From positions 14,335,287 through 14,399,286 of the forward strand of contig CP136061.1 in assembly GCA_032622095.1 (NCBI GenBank): DNA of 64,000 nucleotides, in the 5' to 3' direction. The notes beneath the pieces were generated by a model. The model had not been told where the DNA came from and did no database searches. It was given only the letters and a program-made list of their open reading frames with translations. Shown here one piece after another: positions 44,118-55,547 of this stretch. The DNA comes from Siphonodentalium dalli. Its lineage: Eukaryota; Mollusca; Scaphopoda; Gadilida; Siphonodentaliidae. Position 1 is the stretch's first letter; every line of letters begins with the position of its first letter. The position numbers were made by a program, and so were the translations under genes.

Positions 44118-45049
44118 ACCATTACCATTACCGTTACCATTATCATTACCATTACCATTACCATTACCGTTACCGTTACCATTACCATTACCGTTACCGT
44201 TACCGTTACCGTTACCATTACCATTACCATTACCATTACCATTACCGTTACCGTTACCATTACCGTTACCATTACCATTACCATTACCGTTACCGTTACC
44301 ATTACCATTACCATTACCATTACCGTTACCGTTACCATTACCATTACCGTTACCGTTACCGTTACCGTTACCATTACCGTTACCGTTACCATTACCATTA
44401 CCGTTACCATTACCATTACCATTACCATTACCATTACCATTACCGTTACCGTTACCATTACCATTACCGTTACCATTGCCGTTACCATTACCATTACCGT
44501 TACCGTTACCGTTACCGTTACCATTACCATTACCGTTACCGTTACCGTTACCATTACCGTTACCGTTACCATTACCATTACCGTTACCATTACCATTACC
44601 GTTACCGTTACCGTTACCGTTACCGTTACCGTTACCATTACCATTACCGTTACCATTACCATTACCGTTACCATTACCATTACCATTACCATTACCATTA
44701 CCGTTACCATTACCATTACCATTACCGTTACCATTACCATTACCGTTACCGTTACCATTACCATTACCGTTACCATTACCATTACCGTTACCGTTACCGT
44801 TACCATTACCGTTACCATTACCATTACCGTTACCGTTACCATTACCATTACCGTTACCATTACCATTACCATTACCGTTACCATTACCGTTACCATTACC
44901 ATTACCGTTACCGTTACCGTTACCGTTACCGTTACCATTACCGTTACCATTACCGTTACCATTACCATTACCGTTACCGTTACCATTACCATTACCGTTA
45001 CCATTACCATTACCGTTACCGTTACCGTTACCGTTACCGTTACCGTTAA
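44118..45049. repeat. 930-bp hexamer array (TTACCR)n, ~155 copies
   Basis: Units are TTACCA or TTACCG in an irregular order; other variants are very rare (one TTATCA near 44136, one TTGCCG near 44475). Open in several frames on both strands, giving Asn-Gly, Met/Thr-Val and Pro-Leu dipeptide frames of up to 337 codons; I regard these as by-products. Ends in TTAACGGTT, so the last units form a short palindrome. Confidence 0.98.
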
Positions 45050-46168
45050 CGGTTATAAATATACTGCTCGTCCTGCTCACTTAAATCCTGAGTGTTACAT
45101 TTCCTCACAACGAGGTTTTACATTATCATTTATTAGAACGCACGCGCTACCAGCTCAACAAAGTGCTCACGCATGATACCTCTCCGTCTGAGTGTTAGTG
45201 TCTCCATACATACGCCAATATACAGTTATCGCCCGCGATTGAGTGAGACACGGGGATTTGTCGCCCGCTCGAGACCTGGAATGTCACCCGAGGGCCGCCA
45301 GGTCGAGATAACTGTTTTGTTATCTGACAAAAGAGTACACACGAACCTCTTTAATAGCAGACATAAATGCGCGCATATATTCTTTAATTCAGTTCTAAAA
45401 GTAAATTTTATGTTGGGAATCATCGCTATTTAGAAAATAAAACATTCATAATCTGGATCAATTAACAGACCCGTCGTTTGCGCAGCTATTCTCCGGTTAG
45501 TTTGCTGGTTGCATGGTGGAAATCGGTTCACAGAAAGAGGAGTAAAGCAAATTCGAAGTTGAGTAGTCATGCAGCGTAATGTTCGGTTTCGTTTCAAATG
45601 AGCATGAAGACGCCGACAGACGTGTTAATTTCCAGAATGCTAAAATGTGATACTAACACGTTGTAGTAGTGCAAAAAGAAATTGACATATGTCACAGATC
45701 GCTACACAACATACGGGTATTCTCTGAAGTCTGAGGAATGTATTGAAGAAAAGAAATAGTCAATTGATAAACAGCAAAGAGTGGCTATTTGATCTAGTAC
45801 ATAAACGTATGTACATCGTATGTGTAATTGTCTGCAGCACATACCAACTGCATAATAAGGTTTATCTATTTCTCCCACGGTCTTTATCATTGATATAAAA
45901 AGGTTTAATAGGAACATTGCACCTTATAACATATTTGTGTCTGTGATAACACCATTTATACATAGCGTGCTTTAATTGCAAATAAAAAACACACACAATT
46001 ATGCAAATTAGCGAACACCACAGTTCGCGGTTGTTATGAAACAGTGGGGTTTATAAAAACAGTGTTTTTCGAAATTATTAGAGAGCTGTCAGAGAATCTC
46101 TGTGCGTTGAGTTCTTCGTAGTTCTGTGTTTACTGGTAACAGCTGAGCGGCCAATAACTGAGACAATG
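45050..46168. other. no recognised feature
   Basis: Several short frames with no motif; no repeat family members detected. Confidence 0.5.
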
Positions 46169-46269
46169 TTACCCTCGAGGGTAATATGGTGATTTATCGC
46201 CCGCCATGTGACGCACTATCAGCCAATCAGAAGAGAGGAAAATGGGATGAAATGGGATGAAGGATAACA
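46169..46269. other. palindrome TTACCCTCGAGGGTAA and short duplication
   Basis: Perfect 16-bp palindrome at about 46169-46184, followed by CAGCCAATCAGA and GAAATGGGATGAAATGGGAT. Could be a repeat edge or regulatory DNA; not decidable from sequence. Confidence 0.4.
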
Positions 46270-46472
46270 ATGTCAGTTATCGTACGGCCACAAATCAAAT
46301 GTCAGTTATCGTACGGCCACAAATCAAATGTCAGTTATCGTACGGCCACAAATCAAATGTCAGTTATCGTACGGCCACAAATCAAATGTCAGTTATCGTA
46401 CGGCCACAAATCAAATGTCAGTTATCGTACGGCCACAAATCAAATGTCAGTTATCGTACGGCCACAAATCAA
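46270..46472. repeat. 29-bp tandem repeat, 7 perfect copies
   Basis: Seven contiguous units of TGTCAGTTATCGTACGGCCA plus CAAATCAAA, 203 bp in total, with no differences that I can see. Contiguous and without spacers, hence a minisatellite, not a CRISPR array. Confidence 0.98.
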
Positions 46473-46640
46473 ATTTCGGACGAAGTGCATTGTACTCTTC
46501 CAATATAATGGTAGATCCGTTCCATGTCATTATGTTCAGACTGATACCCTTCACAACTCTCGATTTAATTGCTTTCCTTTTAGGGATGGTCGATGTGGTC
46601 GAGGATAAGATCGTCGTAGCCTGTTCTTAGTATTCTATAT

Positions 46641-46825
46641 GAGGTTGGCGAATGTTCTAACCCCGACATGGGCGAAATGCAAGCTTTATCTCAATTCGCT
46701 ATTCTGATCGAAACATGGCCATTCCCTTTTAAAACATGAGAATGTATCAACCGAATAAAGCTCATTTGAAGCAATGAACATTTATGCTGAGTCTGTGTCT
46801 CCACAAATCTGATGTATATTCCTGA
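46641..46825 (+). mobile_element. SINE family S1, copy (head truncated)
   Basis: GTTCTAACCCCGACATGGGCG, ATCTCAATTCGCTATTCTGATCG, CATGGCCATTC, GAATGTATC and CAATGAACATTTATGCTGAG follow the order of the S1 body at 17325-17585 (minus strand) and 61505-61985. Blocks cited here are diverged from the other copies. Confidence 0.7.
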
Positions 46826-47795
46826 TGCGCAGTTATCGAATATCATGGACTATTGGTCATCATTTTTGGTTTGGTTTTTGTGATACCCATAATATATGAG
46901 CAGGGGGGGTGCTCGTATCCCGGGCCCACAGTAGAGGCACCCTGTCTTGGACTCCGGTAGATGCAACTTCACTGATGGTGTCTAGAGGAGTCCACCTTGC
47001 GGCAGTTTACAAATGCCAAGATAAAAGTAACCAAATCATAGCATATAACCGACTACCTTTGATTAACCGCCCATTATATGAAATTGTTCTACCATATCCA
47101 TGTCCCTTGTGAACAATATCAGTTAAAGACCAGTCAGATAGATAAATTAAAAATAGGGTAACCCAACAGTCTAAATATTAATGAATGACTTTCAGCAACA
47201 GCATCGCTGGGGTGTGGAAAAATACGCCCGTGGCAATTCAACAAAGAGCCATAACTAATATGAAATGGGCAATGTCTTTTGATGTTTACCCTTTATACAC
47301 TAAATTGGACTCTCCCACTCACTCATAAAAGTATATATTGGAATAGTTTATCATTCATTAGGGGGTGTGTCCAGAAAAATGTGCAGACGATAGATATACG
47401 AAATAAGAATATATACAGGTGCAGAAAGTTTCATATTAACTGGTGGGAAATATTCAGATAATGAGTTCAACAAACAACCTATAATAATTTCCGGATGGAA
47501 CTACTCGTGAGTGGTGCTTTTGCAATGGTTAAATGAGCTATACGCCGTTTCTAATTGAGTATATAGGGCATACATATAATCCAGTCGAACGATTTTATTC
47601 TCAGATTGATCAATTTTGTCTTGCAGGTGAACCAAATAAAGCAAAGATGATTCCATAAAGTTCGTTGGAATAGTGTCGCAATGACGTGTGAAAGATGGTG
47701 TTGATCTGGGGACCACATTATTGCATTCGGTCAAAGGATTACATGTATCACCAAATTGTTGTAGATCGAGACGCCCAATTCATCCATGAGGACAA
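46826..47795. other. 5' flank of the gene; nothing else recognised
   Basis: Presumably contains promoter or 5' untranslated sequence of the gene beginning at 47796, but I see no clear TATA box, CpG island or upstream coding exon. Confidence 0.4.
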
Positions 47796-48415
47796 ATGAT
47801 GAAATCACAGACCTTTTTCAAGCGGCGATCAACGTCGACGTCAGCCATGCCGGGTCTGACTGTTCCGTCGATACAAGAAGAGGATTCTGAAAACGGCATC
47901 CTGACGACGGACGTCACTCGACGTCACAGCGAAACTCCAGGCCACGCGCGGTCAAAATCCGCGGGAAAATCTCAGTTTCAAAACCTCGGGAAAAACTCCA
48001 GTCAGATTCGACGATGGAGTGCATCCAATGCTGATTGTCTCAACAAACTCGATATAATCGGTGAAACTCCCGGAGCCAGGTTTCCATGGCTACGGGATGT
48101 GGGTGTTCAGTGTGACGAGAATAACAACAAAGACGGCGGAAATGTCGTCAACGACAAAGAGGGTGATTCAGGACAAGCGAAGGAAGTGCGCGCATGTGTC
48201 TTTTGTCGGAACAAGCTAACACGACCTCACTCATTTGAGGGCACAACGTCGGCGTCCAATCCACCTAGAAGGGAAATTCGGAGTAGAAACTCGGATCCGA
48301 TGCTATACGTTAAGTCTATTGGGGTGTTTGGAAAACAGTGTTCACCGAAAGATCAGACGCCCAACGCAGAGGAATTAGGAGGTTCTAACCCGGATCTATC
48401 TGACAGCGAAGGACT
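47796..48415 (+). CDS. first coding exon of an unidentified serine-rich protein
   Basis: I do not recognise the protein. Start ATG ATG at 47796 is the first in frame after a TGA at 47787. The frame runs 206 codons and reaches GGA CT|GTGAGT, a good 5' splice site; the stop codon (TGA) just beyond overlaps the donor, as expected for exon read-through. Composition is protein-like and low in repeats: basic N-terminus (MMKSQTFFKRRSTSTS), many Ser/Thr/Asn, phosphosite-like patches (RRHSETPGHARSKS, RRWSASNADCL), a CVFC motif (residues about 133-136) and an acidic end (GGSNPDLSDSEGL). No signal peptide, membrane segment or known domain is visible, which suggests a cytoplasmic, largely disordered N-terminal region. 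The exon ends with two bases of a codon and fits the phase of 59924-60081. Confidence 0.85.
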
Positions 48416-48445
48416 GTGAGTATTTATAAGCTTCTTATAACTTTA

Positions 48446-48752
48446 GGGACATCGGTGGCTCAGTCTGTTTGGGGTACAACGCCAATCCGTCTCGCCCTCC
48501 AGCGCTGGCGATGAGGGTTCAAATCCAGACGGTTCCATCATGGAATTGTAACTCGAATTCGATATATCATGGAGTTGCCACGTACTTGCCGATGGCCAGT
48601 GATTAGCCGCACCTGTTCCACGAGTTGATCAGCCATTGAAATCAATGTTAGATAAGCCGTAAGTGTGCGGATCCCCCCCCCCCACACTAAAGCTGACAAT
48701 GTCGTTACATGGCCTTAGTTGCCGAAAGACACATTAAACGCAAATTAACCAA
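48446..48752 (+). mobile_element. tRNA-derived SINE, family S2
   Basis: Begins 30 bp after the splice donor. A-box-like GGTGGCTCAGTCTGTTTGG and B box GGGTTCAAATCCAG are spaced as in tRNA genes. The body runs to a C-tract (48670-48682) and a tail GCCGAAAGACACATTAAACG, similar in type to known invertebrate SINE tails. Different body from S1. Confidence 0.8.
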
Positions 48753-49706
48753 TCGATCTTATTACGTGCATGGCTACACCTGGACTACCTCATATTGAGG
48801 CTGGAATAAGTAAAGTTACTGTCCCGGACATACGACACAAACAACCTCGATCTTAACTTTACTGCGAAGCTACCGCTTCGTCCTTACCCTAGTTTATGGA
48901 CCAGACACGAACCGACATACGTGGGGAATTACGTGGGGAATTCCCAAGGAGTGCATTTAACGTACCTGTGTTAATCATTTCCGAAACATGTACTGTTTGA
49001 ATCCAAAATGTGACAACATTTACTCGTCTTACTGACCGGACTCTTCTTTACAAACCATGACATTAACAAAACACAAACTATAATTATCATCATGATCAAT
49101 CAATCTCGCCTCTTCGCAATACTAGATACCAATCAAAATATTAGCATAAACTTACATACCAAGATACTCGGGGTGTTGGCAGACCGAAACTATAGTAAAA
49201 GTGCGTCCGCGCTATCGTAAAAAGTCATATTTGGTTATAATTTGTGTTTTAATTTCGTACACATCTGCCACAATGACCTCCCTATTTCTAATAATCCGGT
49301 AGTGACATGTGCGCGGAGCTGTTGTGAGGAAATAATTCGGACAACCTATACTCTTTATGGTTTATTTTAAAATATTTGTTTCGCGTTGCAACTGAGGGTA
49401 AAATATAGGCATATAGTTTGACAAATAAAGCAGCTCAAATAAGGGTAAAACGGGTTTTTTTTCTCACCCGCAATCATGTGACATAACGTCAGGTTTCCAC
49501 ATGGTGGTGTTACAGTAACACATACCAACATTGTGAAATAGAACGGTCATAAATCAGCGTGAAAATATCCATAAATCTTGTAGACCTGAAGTTTTGCTAT
49601 GGCCGAACTCAGGGTATATACACATGTGTAATTAAACACTTGAGAGATACACCAGTGTTTATATAAACACATGTCATAGTGCTTTAAAATAAATACTATA
49701 ACGAGC
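48753..49706. other. intronic, no recognised feature
   Basis: No repeats of this window and no exon-like frame detected. Confidence 0.5.
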
Positions 49707-50043
49707 TTTGATAACGATACTTTAGCCTTATTGAATGTCTCTTTGATAACGATACTTTAGCCTTATTGAATGTCTCTTTGATAACGATACTTTAGCCTTA
49801 TTGAATGTCTCTTTGATAACGATACTTTAGCCTTATTGAATGTCTCTTTGATAACGATACTTTAGCCTTATTGAATGTCTCTTTGATAACGATACTTTAG
49901 CCTTATTGAATGTCTCTTTGATAACGATACTTTAGCCTTATTGAATGTCTCTTTGATAACGATACTTTAGCCTTATTGAATGTCTCTTTGATAACGATAC
50001 TTTAGCCTTATTGAATGTCTCTTTGATAACGATACTTTAGCCT
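49707..50043. repeat. 35-bp tandem repeat, 9.6 copies
   Basis: TTTGATAACGATACTTTAGC followed by CTTATTGAATGTCTC; units look identical, so amplification or homogenisation is recent. Unrelated to the other 35-bp array at 23652. Confidence 0.98.
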
Positions 50044-51180
50044 CCCGGATGGGGACATTTGGAGATCCTGCACTCTATTTAATGTGGTTCTCGTGTATCG
50101 TGTGCTCGCTGGCATGAGAGACACATCATTGATTAAATGCAATATCTTCAGTAATGGAGTTTAATAATGCAATTACATTTAACAGAGACATGAACACCTG
50201 ACCAATTCATTCCCAATAGATTTTGAAAGTCGAACAAACGATATCATTGGCCATAGAGTTACTCTTCTTGTATCGCGGAAGCGAAAGAATGCGAGTCGAT
50301 GCGATTGTCGCCTTTCCAATTCACGTCTTCGCTATACAAGCGAGATCACCGAGTCGCTACCATATATTCAGCCCCGTTCCGCATATTCCGTGTTATACAG
50401 GTCAAAGTTCTGGAGTAGCATTCAATATATGGAGATTTGAATATTCAGAATTCCAGAACTTATCACCGCGGAATGGGGGCTGGATAGATTCAATATGGTA
50501 GCGACTTAGTAATCTCGCTTATTCCACTCGTATTTTATGTGTGTATATATGTGAAGACTCATTACAATGAGACAGAGCCTATATAATATAAGGGTGTTAC
50601 CCGATTCGTGTATCTGGGCATGTTGGTATGTTGCTTGTCGGGGCTCGCCGGTTTCTGATTGCATTGTATTGATTTCACAGTGAACGTACTCGTTTTTTAC
50701 AAAAACAATATTTTAAAAAACGCTAATACTCAACAAGCCAGACAACCGGTTGACGGCTACACGGACGTGCGGACGACGCACACACGGACGGACATGATGA
50801 TTATAATAATCCTCCGAATTTTGTTCCGGGGACAAAAACACCAGAACTATTGATATGCCAACTTCATATATGATCTGAAAAAAATACTTACCATACGCAT
50901 GCATGGTCACAGCCATTTCCCAGCTGTTTTCGATGTTTAGACAAAAGTGAAAACAATGCTCTTTATTTCTACCATATCAGAAATAGACTATATATATATA
51001 ACACACACCGCTCTTTTCTGTATCATGCCGTGATCATGACTGTTGTGTTGGGACCCAAACACCGTGTGCAGCATTGTATGTGTATGACTTTAATGCGTCT
51101 GACTGGGAGATATAATGCCCATATAGAAAGTTCATGTATTTATCCAACTATTTGATACCGAGTACAATCTAAAGCGAATA
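50044..51180. other. intronic, no recognised feature
   Basis: A 92-codon frame at 50223 has no motif. Short direct ACGGACG runs near 50760. Confidence 0.5.
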
Positions 51181-51645
51181 TGTGACCCGCCATATCAAAT
51201 CCAGTCGTAAGTCGGGATTTGTTTTACCCTGTGCCAATGCATTCTCTTATATATGCGAGTCGACCATAGGTCGCCTCGCATATATAAGAGAATGCATTGG
51301 CCTAACAATTTTTTATCATTTTTTTTAAATAAATGTTTCTTACAATGTTTAGGACATAAAATAAAAAAAACATCCATTTAGTACCCTGCAGGGAGCCCCA
51401 CACATATATAGAAGCACATAGAAGAGTGTCGTCTGCTCATGTTTGTCTGGGGCTCTGTATGGGTGAAATTATAAAATTGTTAATGAATACAACAAAAAAT
51501 TATTAAAATTTAAAAAAAGTGTTAGGCCAATGCATTCTCTGATATATGCGAGGCGACCTATGGTCGACTCGCATATATAAGAGAATGCATTGGCACAGGG
51601 TAACAAAATCCCGACTTACGACTGGATTTGATATGGCGGGTCACA
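51181..51645. mobile_element. MITE family B, copy 2, with twin-hairpin core
   Basis: Starts TGTGACCCGCC, ends GGCGGGTCACA, with TA immediately outside both ends, consistent with a TA target site. Hairpins 51233-51301 and 51526-51594; middle segment (GGGAGCCCCACAC...GTCTGGGGCTC) in reverse orientation relative to copy 1 at 23088-23553. Confidence 0.9.
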
Positions 51646-51800
51646 TATTAGGTTTATTTTGGAGCGCAAGTGGCTTTAATCTGGTAAATTTCACGATTAT
51701 CCGCATATTGTATGAGCTATTCCATGCGAATTCCATACACACACATATTTTTTAATGGCAGTTTTAACACATCCGTGGCGTGTACCTCTATTTTGTTTAA

Positions 51801-52215
51801 AGGTACTCAATCCGATTATATGCTCCTAATTACTATTTCATTGGCTTTGGGGGTAAAACATTTTTGACTCGAGTCGAGGAACCCACCCAATAAAGCTCAG
51901 AGTGATCAGATATCGATTTTTGAAGTTTGTAATTTTTGGAGATGTGGGCCAGAACCTCGTGCTCAAACAGACAAACTGCGGGTGTAAGATGGATAACTCG
52001 AAAATCAAGAGTTACTATTGACAATAATAACCACTTGATATTAGAGTAATCCATCTTACACCAGCTTATTGTCTGTTTGAGCACGAGGTTCTAGCCCACA
52101 TCTCCAAAAATTAACAAACTTCAAAAATCGATATCTGATCACTCTAAGCTTTGATGGGTGGGTTCCGAAGCCAAAGAAATAGTAATTTAGGGGTGCTCAA
52201 TCTGATTGAGTACCT
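51801..52215. mobile_element. foldback MITE with TTAA target duplication
   Basis: TTAA at 51797-51800 and 52216-52219. Ends AGGTACTCAATC and GATTGAGTACCT. The arms are nearly 190 bp each (CATTGGCTTTGG, GTGATCAGATATCGATTTTT, GGAGATGTGGGCCAGAACCT, GTGCTCAAACAGACAA and complements), so the whole element can fold. TTAA sites occur in piggyBac and Kolobok superfamilies; AGG-type ends fit Kolobok better (inference). Confidence 0.88.
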
Positions 52216-52452
52216 TTAACTACTTTTATTGGATAATGAACATACGAACACAGTATATATGGGGATACAGGGTAAATCTAGACAATGTATTGATATGCAG
52301 ACACACTTCTTTCGCTCTGTCGCACTCTATGCAGACATTCCAGCTTCCATACACAATTACTTACATACAATCCCGACTGAGGCTACGTTCACAGACCGGG
52401 GTACCCTGTCAGTGAAATACGCAGAAATTGACTTAAATGTACGATATGCAGG

Positions 52453-53439
52453 GGTCCTACTAAAACCCGACAGCATCCGACCGCACCCGACCGTACAAGA
52501 CCGCACCCAACCGTACACCGACCGCGCCGTCCCGAGGGGTCCGATCGAGATGGGTAAGGACACTATCGTGCAGAATAGACCTGTATAATATGTACCAAAG
52601 GTCCATCTCAAGCGGAAACGGCATTGTTAACCCCTAACGTGGCCGATTCCGCCAAGTACGCAAAATAAAAAAGGCACCACACATCTCCTAGTTACATGAC
52701 CACAGAAAGGGACATAATGCACATCAAGCAGCGAGTAGCCATCTGCATCGATGGCCGATCGGGCAAGTTGCTAGCTATAACGAAAGCGAATATATTAACC
52801 CGTACGTTGCGGGCGAATTCGTGTACTCAAAACACAGAAAACGACACCCTCCGACCGTTCCGCCACCAGGGGACCGAGCGCGATGGGGCATGTACTACCG
52901 TGCAGAGTAGACCTGTATGTACCAAAGTTCCAATCTCCGAGTCGATATCTCAAGCGGAAACGGCACTGTTAGCTCCTAACTTCCGGCCGATTCCGCCAGG
53001 CACGCAAAATAATAAAGGCACCGACCGCACCTACCCGCACGATATAGTATAATAATGTTCCATCTCGCTCGTTGCCCTGGTAGTGGTACATTGGACGGGT
53101 GTTATTTTCTGTGTTTTTGCATACATTAATAGCGAATTCGACAGCACCGTATGGGTTAATATATTCACTTCCGGTATGGCTAGCAACTTGTCCGATCGGT
53201 GATCGATGCAGAGGGGTATTCGCTGCACGATATGGTGTCCCTTTCCGTGGTCAGGCTGCTAGGTGAGGTGCTGTCGGTGCCCTTTTTATATGTGCGTACC
53301 TGCCGGAATCGGCCGCAAGTTAGGGGTTAACAATGCCGTTTCCGCTTGAGATATTCACTTGGGGATTGGAACTTTGGTACACACAGGCCTATTCTGCACG
53401 AACCATCTCGATCGGATGCGGTTGGGTTTTAGTAGGACC
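52453..53439. mobile_element. 1-kb foldback element with internal duplication
   Basis: Ends GGTCCTACTAAAACCC and GGGTTTTAGTAGGACC. The left half (52453-53025) carries two copies of a block with GTGCAGAATAGACCTGTAT, TCTCAAGCGGAAACGGCA and CGATTCCGCCA; the right half has the complement (53330-53410). GC-rich compared with its surroundings (CGACCGCACCC motifs). No clear target duplication. Confidence 0.75.
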
Positions 53440-53572
53440 GATTTACACATTACAGTCGCTGCCAGCCATCTATACTACTTATTTTGGGCAATTCTGAAGC
53501 CTGTAAATATATATGTGCCCATGGAATTTTAGAGACTCTAGGCATAACATGTAAAACAATGTTAAGAGTTAC

Positions 53573-54811
53573 CGTGCAATCGGTATGTGTGTTTAGTATC
53601 TAAAATCATATGTTCTAATGCTACAATAATATACATTAAGAATCCAAGATTTGTCATTCATATGTGCAGACGATTTGTGTGCAAATTTGGCGGTCAAATT
53701 GTAGGCCTGCTACCTCTATAAAAATATAGCAATAGAATAGATGTGTACTTCTATGTTATTTACTGTCCAGATTATCATATGCAAAGATAAAATCACACAG
53801 TGGATATATAAAGCCGTCACCATCGGCCATTACGATAATAATCAACGTTAAACTGCTGACGATAGAAAATATATCTGAGGCAGCGGCTGGACCAAAATTT
53901 ACCTTTGCCAAATTATTTGCCAAATGAAAAATATTTTTTGCCAAATTCTTTTAGAATTTGCCAAATGCTATCCCTAATAGTATAATTTTCCGCATCATTG
54001 AGTCTTATTTTGTGGTTTATCATACAACGGTAAACCAATCACCGAACAAATAAATTGTAGAAGGGTTGCTTCATCAGAAGAGCACGTTCCAAGAGGATTA
54101 GCTATGTAAACACCATCACCACACTAAATACGGGTAATCCCTCACCAATCAATACAAATGCTATCAGATTAACTGCATCTTACTACAGTTGTTATAACAC
54201 ACCACTAATATAATTATATTGTAAGAGTTTCCTGAAATGAATGGTATCGATTGACCAATATTTTTCAACATTTTTGAGGAATTAAAAAGTGACTTGCCAA
54301 AACTTTTGCCAAATTAAAAGATTTTTTGCCAAATGTGAATTATTTTTGCCATTGGCAAATTTGGCAAGTGGCAGCGCGAACCCTATATATCTCCCTTTGG
54401 TATGCGTGGTCTGACAACGCAAAAACAAATCGTCACATAAAGTCGACATTAAAACAGATCCAATCGCCCATGTATTATTGAGTGGCTCGGGAGTTTGTAT
54501 TGACATCAAATGCAGCCGAGTGTCATGAAGTGCAACGCGCGCTATACATTCACCAACAAAAGAATGCAGAAAAATTCACGTCAGACCAGAGTAATGTCAT
54601 AATTAAGACATATAAAGTAGCTAAAAAGCTCAAGCCGTTGAAATACAGCATTTCTTTGCGCCTAAAATATCCTAATTAACGTGCTTTTCACACCGATTAT
54701 ATTAATTCGCTAATCCCACTATAATGCAGCTCTGTCACGGTAAACGTGAAAGGACGCACAAACACCCAGGGATAGTAACCACCCACGAGTTCAAACGGTG
54801 CCACGGTCAAT
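53573..54811 (+). repeat. tandem duplication, copy A (with insertion)
   Basis: Starts CGTGCAATCG, ends just before the same sequence at 54812. Apart from the 508-bp insertion and its 8-bp duplication it matches copy B at about 90 percent. A 65-codon frame (54482-54679) is open in both copies, but by my count nine of twelve differences change the amino acid, so there is no sign of protein constraint. Confidence 0.88.
53877..54384. mobile_element. hAT-like non-autonomous insertion, 8-bp target duplication
   Basis: Flanked by ATATATCT at 53869-53876 and 54385-54392. Copy B of the surrounding duplication has the empty site (ACTATATCTCCCTCTGG near 55128). Ends are GAGGCAGCGGCTGG and GCAGCGCGAACCCT; both subterminal regions repeat TTGCCAAAT several times in inverted order. 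An 8-bp duplication with subterminal motif clusters is characteristic of hAT. No transposase frame. Confidence 0.9.
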
Positions 54812-55547
54812 CGTGCAATCGTGTTTAGTATCTAAAATCATATGTTCTAATGCTACAAGAATATACATTAAGAATCCAAGATTTATCATTTATATGTGCA
54901 GACATGAGCTTCTGTTTGACGAATCGTCTGCTAATTTGACGGTCAAATTCTAGGCCTGCTACCTCTATAAAGATATAGAAATAGAATAGATGTGTACTTC
55001 TATTTTATTTACTGTCTAGATTATCAGATACAAAGATAAAATCCATATATTCCACACACGGGGAATATATAAAGCCGTCACCATTGACTATTAAGATAAT
55101 AATCAACGTTAAACTGCTGGCGATATAAACTATATCTCCCTCTGGCATACATGGTCTGACACCGCAAAACAAATCGTCCCATAAAGACGACATTAAAACA
55201 GATCCAATCGCCCATGTATTATTGAGTGGCTCGGGAGTTCGTATTGACATCAAATGCAACCGAGTGTCATGAAATGCAAGGCGCACTATACCTTCACCAA
55301 CAAAAGAATGCAGAACAATTCACGTCACACCAGAGTAATGTCATAAATAAGACATATAAAATAGCTAAAAAGCTCAAGCCGTTGAAATACAGCATTTCTC
55401 TGCGCCTAAAATGTCCTAATTAACGTGATTTTCACAACGATTATATTAATTCGCTAATCCCATTATAATGCAGCTCTGTCAACGTGAAAGAACGCGCAAA
55501 CCCCGTGGGGTAATAACCACACACGAGTTCAAACGGTTCCACGGTCA
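54812..55547 (+). repeat. tandem duplication, copy B (empty site)
   Basis: Collinear with copy A from CGTGCAATCG to CCACGGTCA, lacking the hAT-like insertion. It carries one extra ~25-bp stretch near 54905. Confidence 0.88.

Noticed and set aside
43997-45084. Frames of 202-337 codons with Asn-Gly, Pro-Leu and Val-Met/Thr repeats
   Set aside because: Direct translation of a hexamer microsatellite on both strands; open frames exist in several frames at once, which is not expected of a real gene.
46270-46472. CRISPR-like array of 29-bp direct repeats
   Set aside because: Units are contiguous without spacers, and the window is clearly eukaryotic.
54482-55423. 65-codon frame conserved in two duplicated copies
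   Set aside because: About nine of twelve differences are amino-acid changing, as expected without protein constraint; starts are not ATG.
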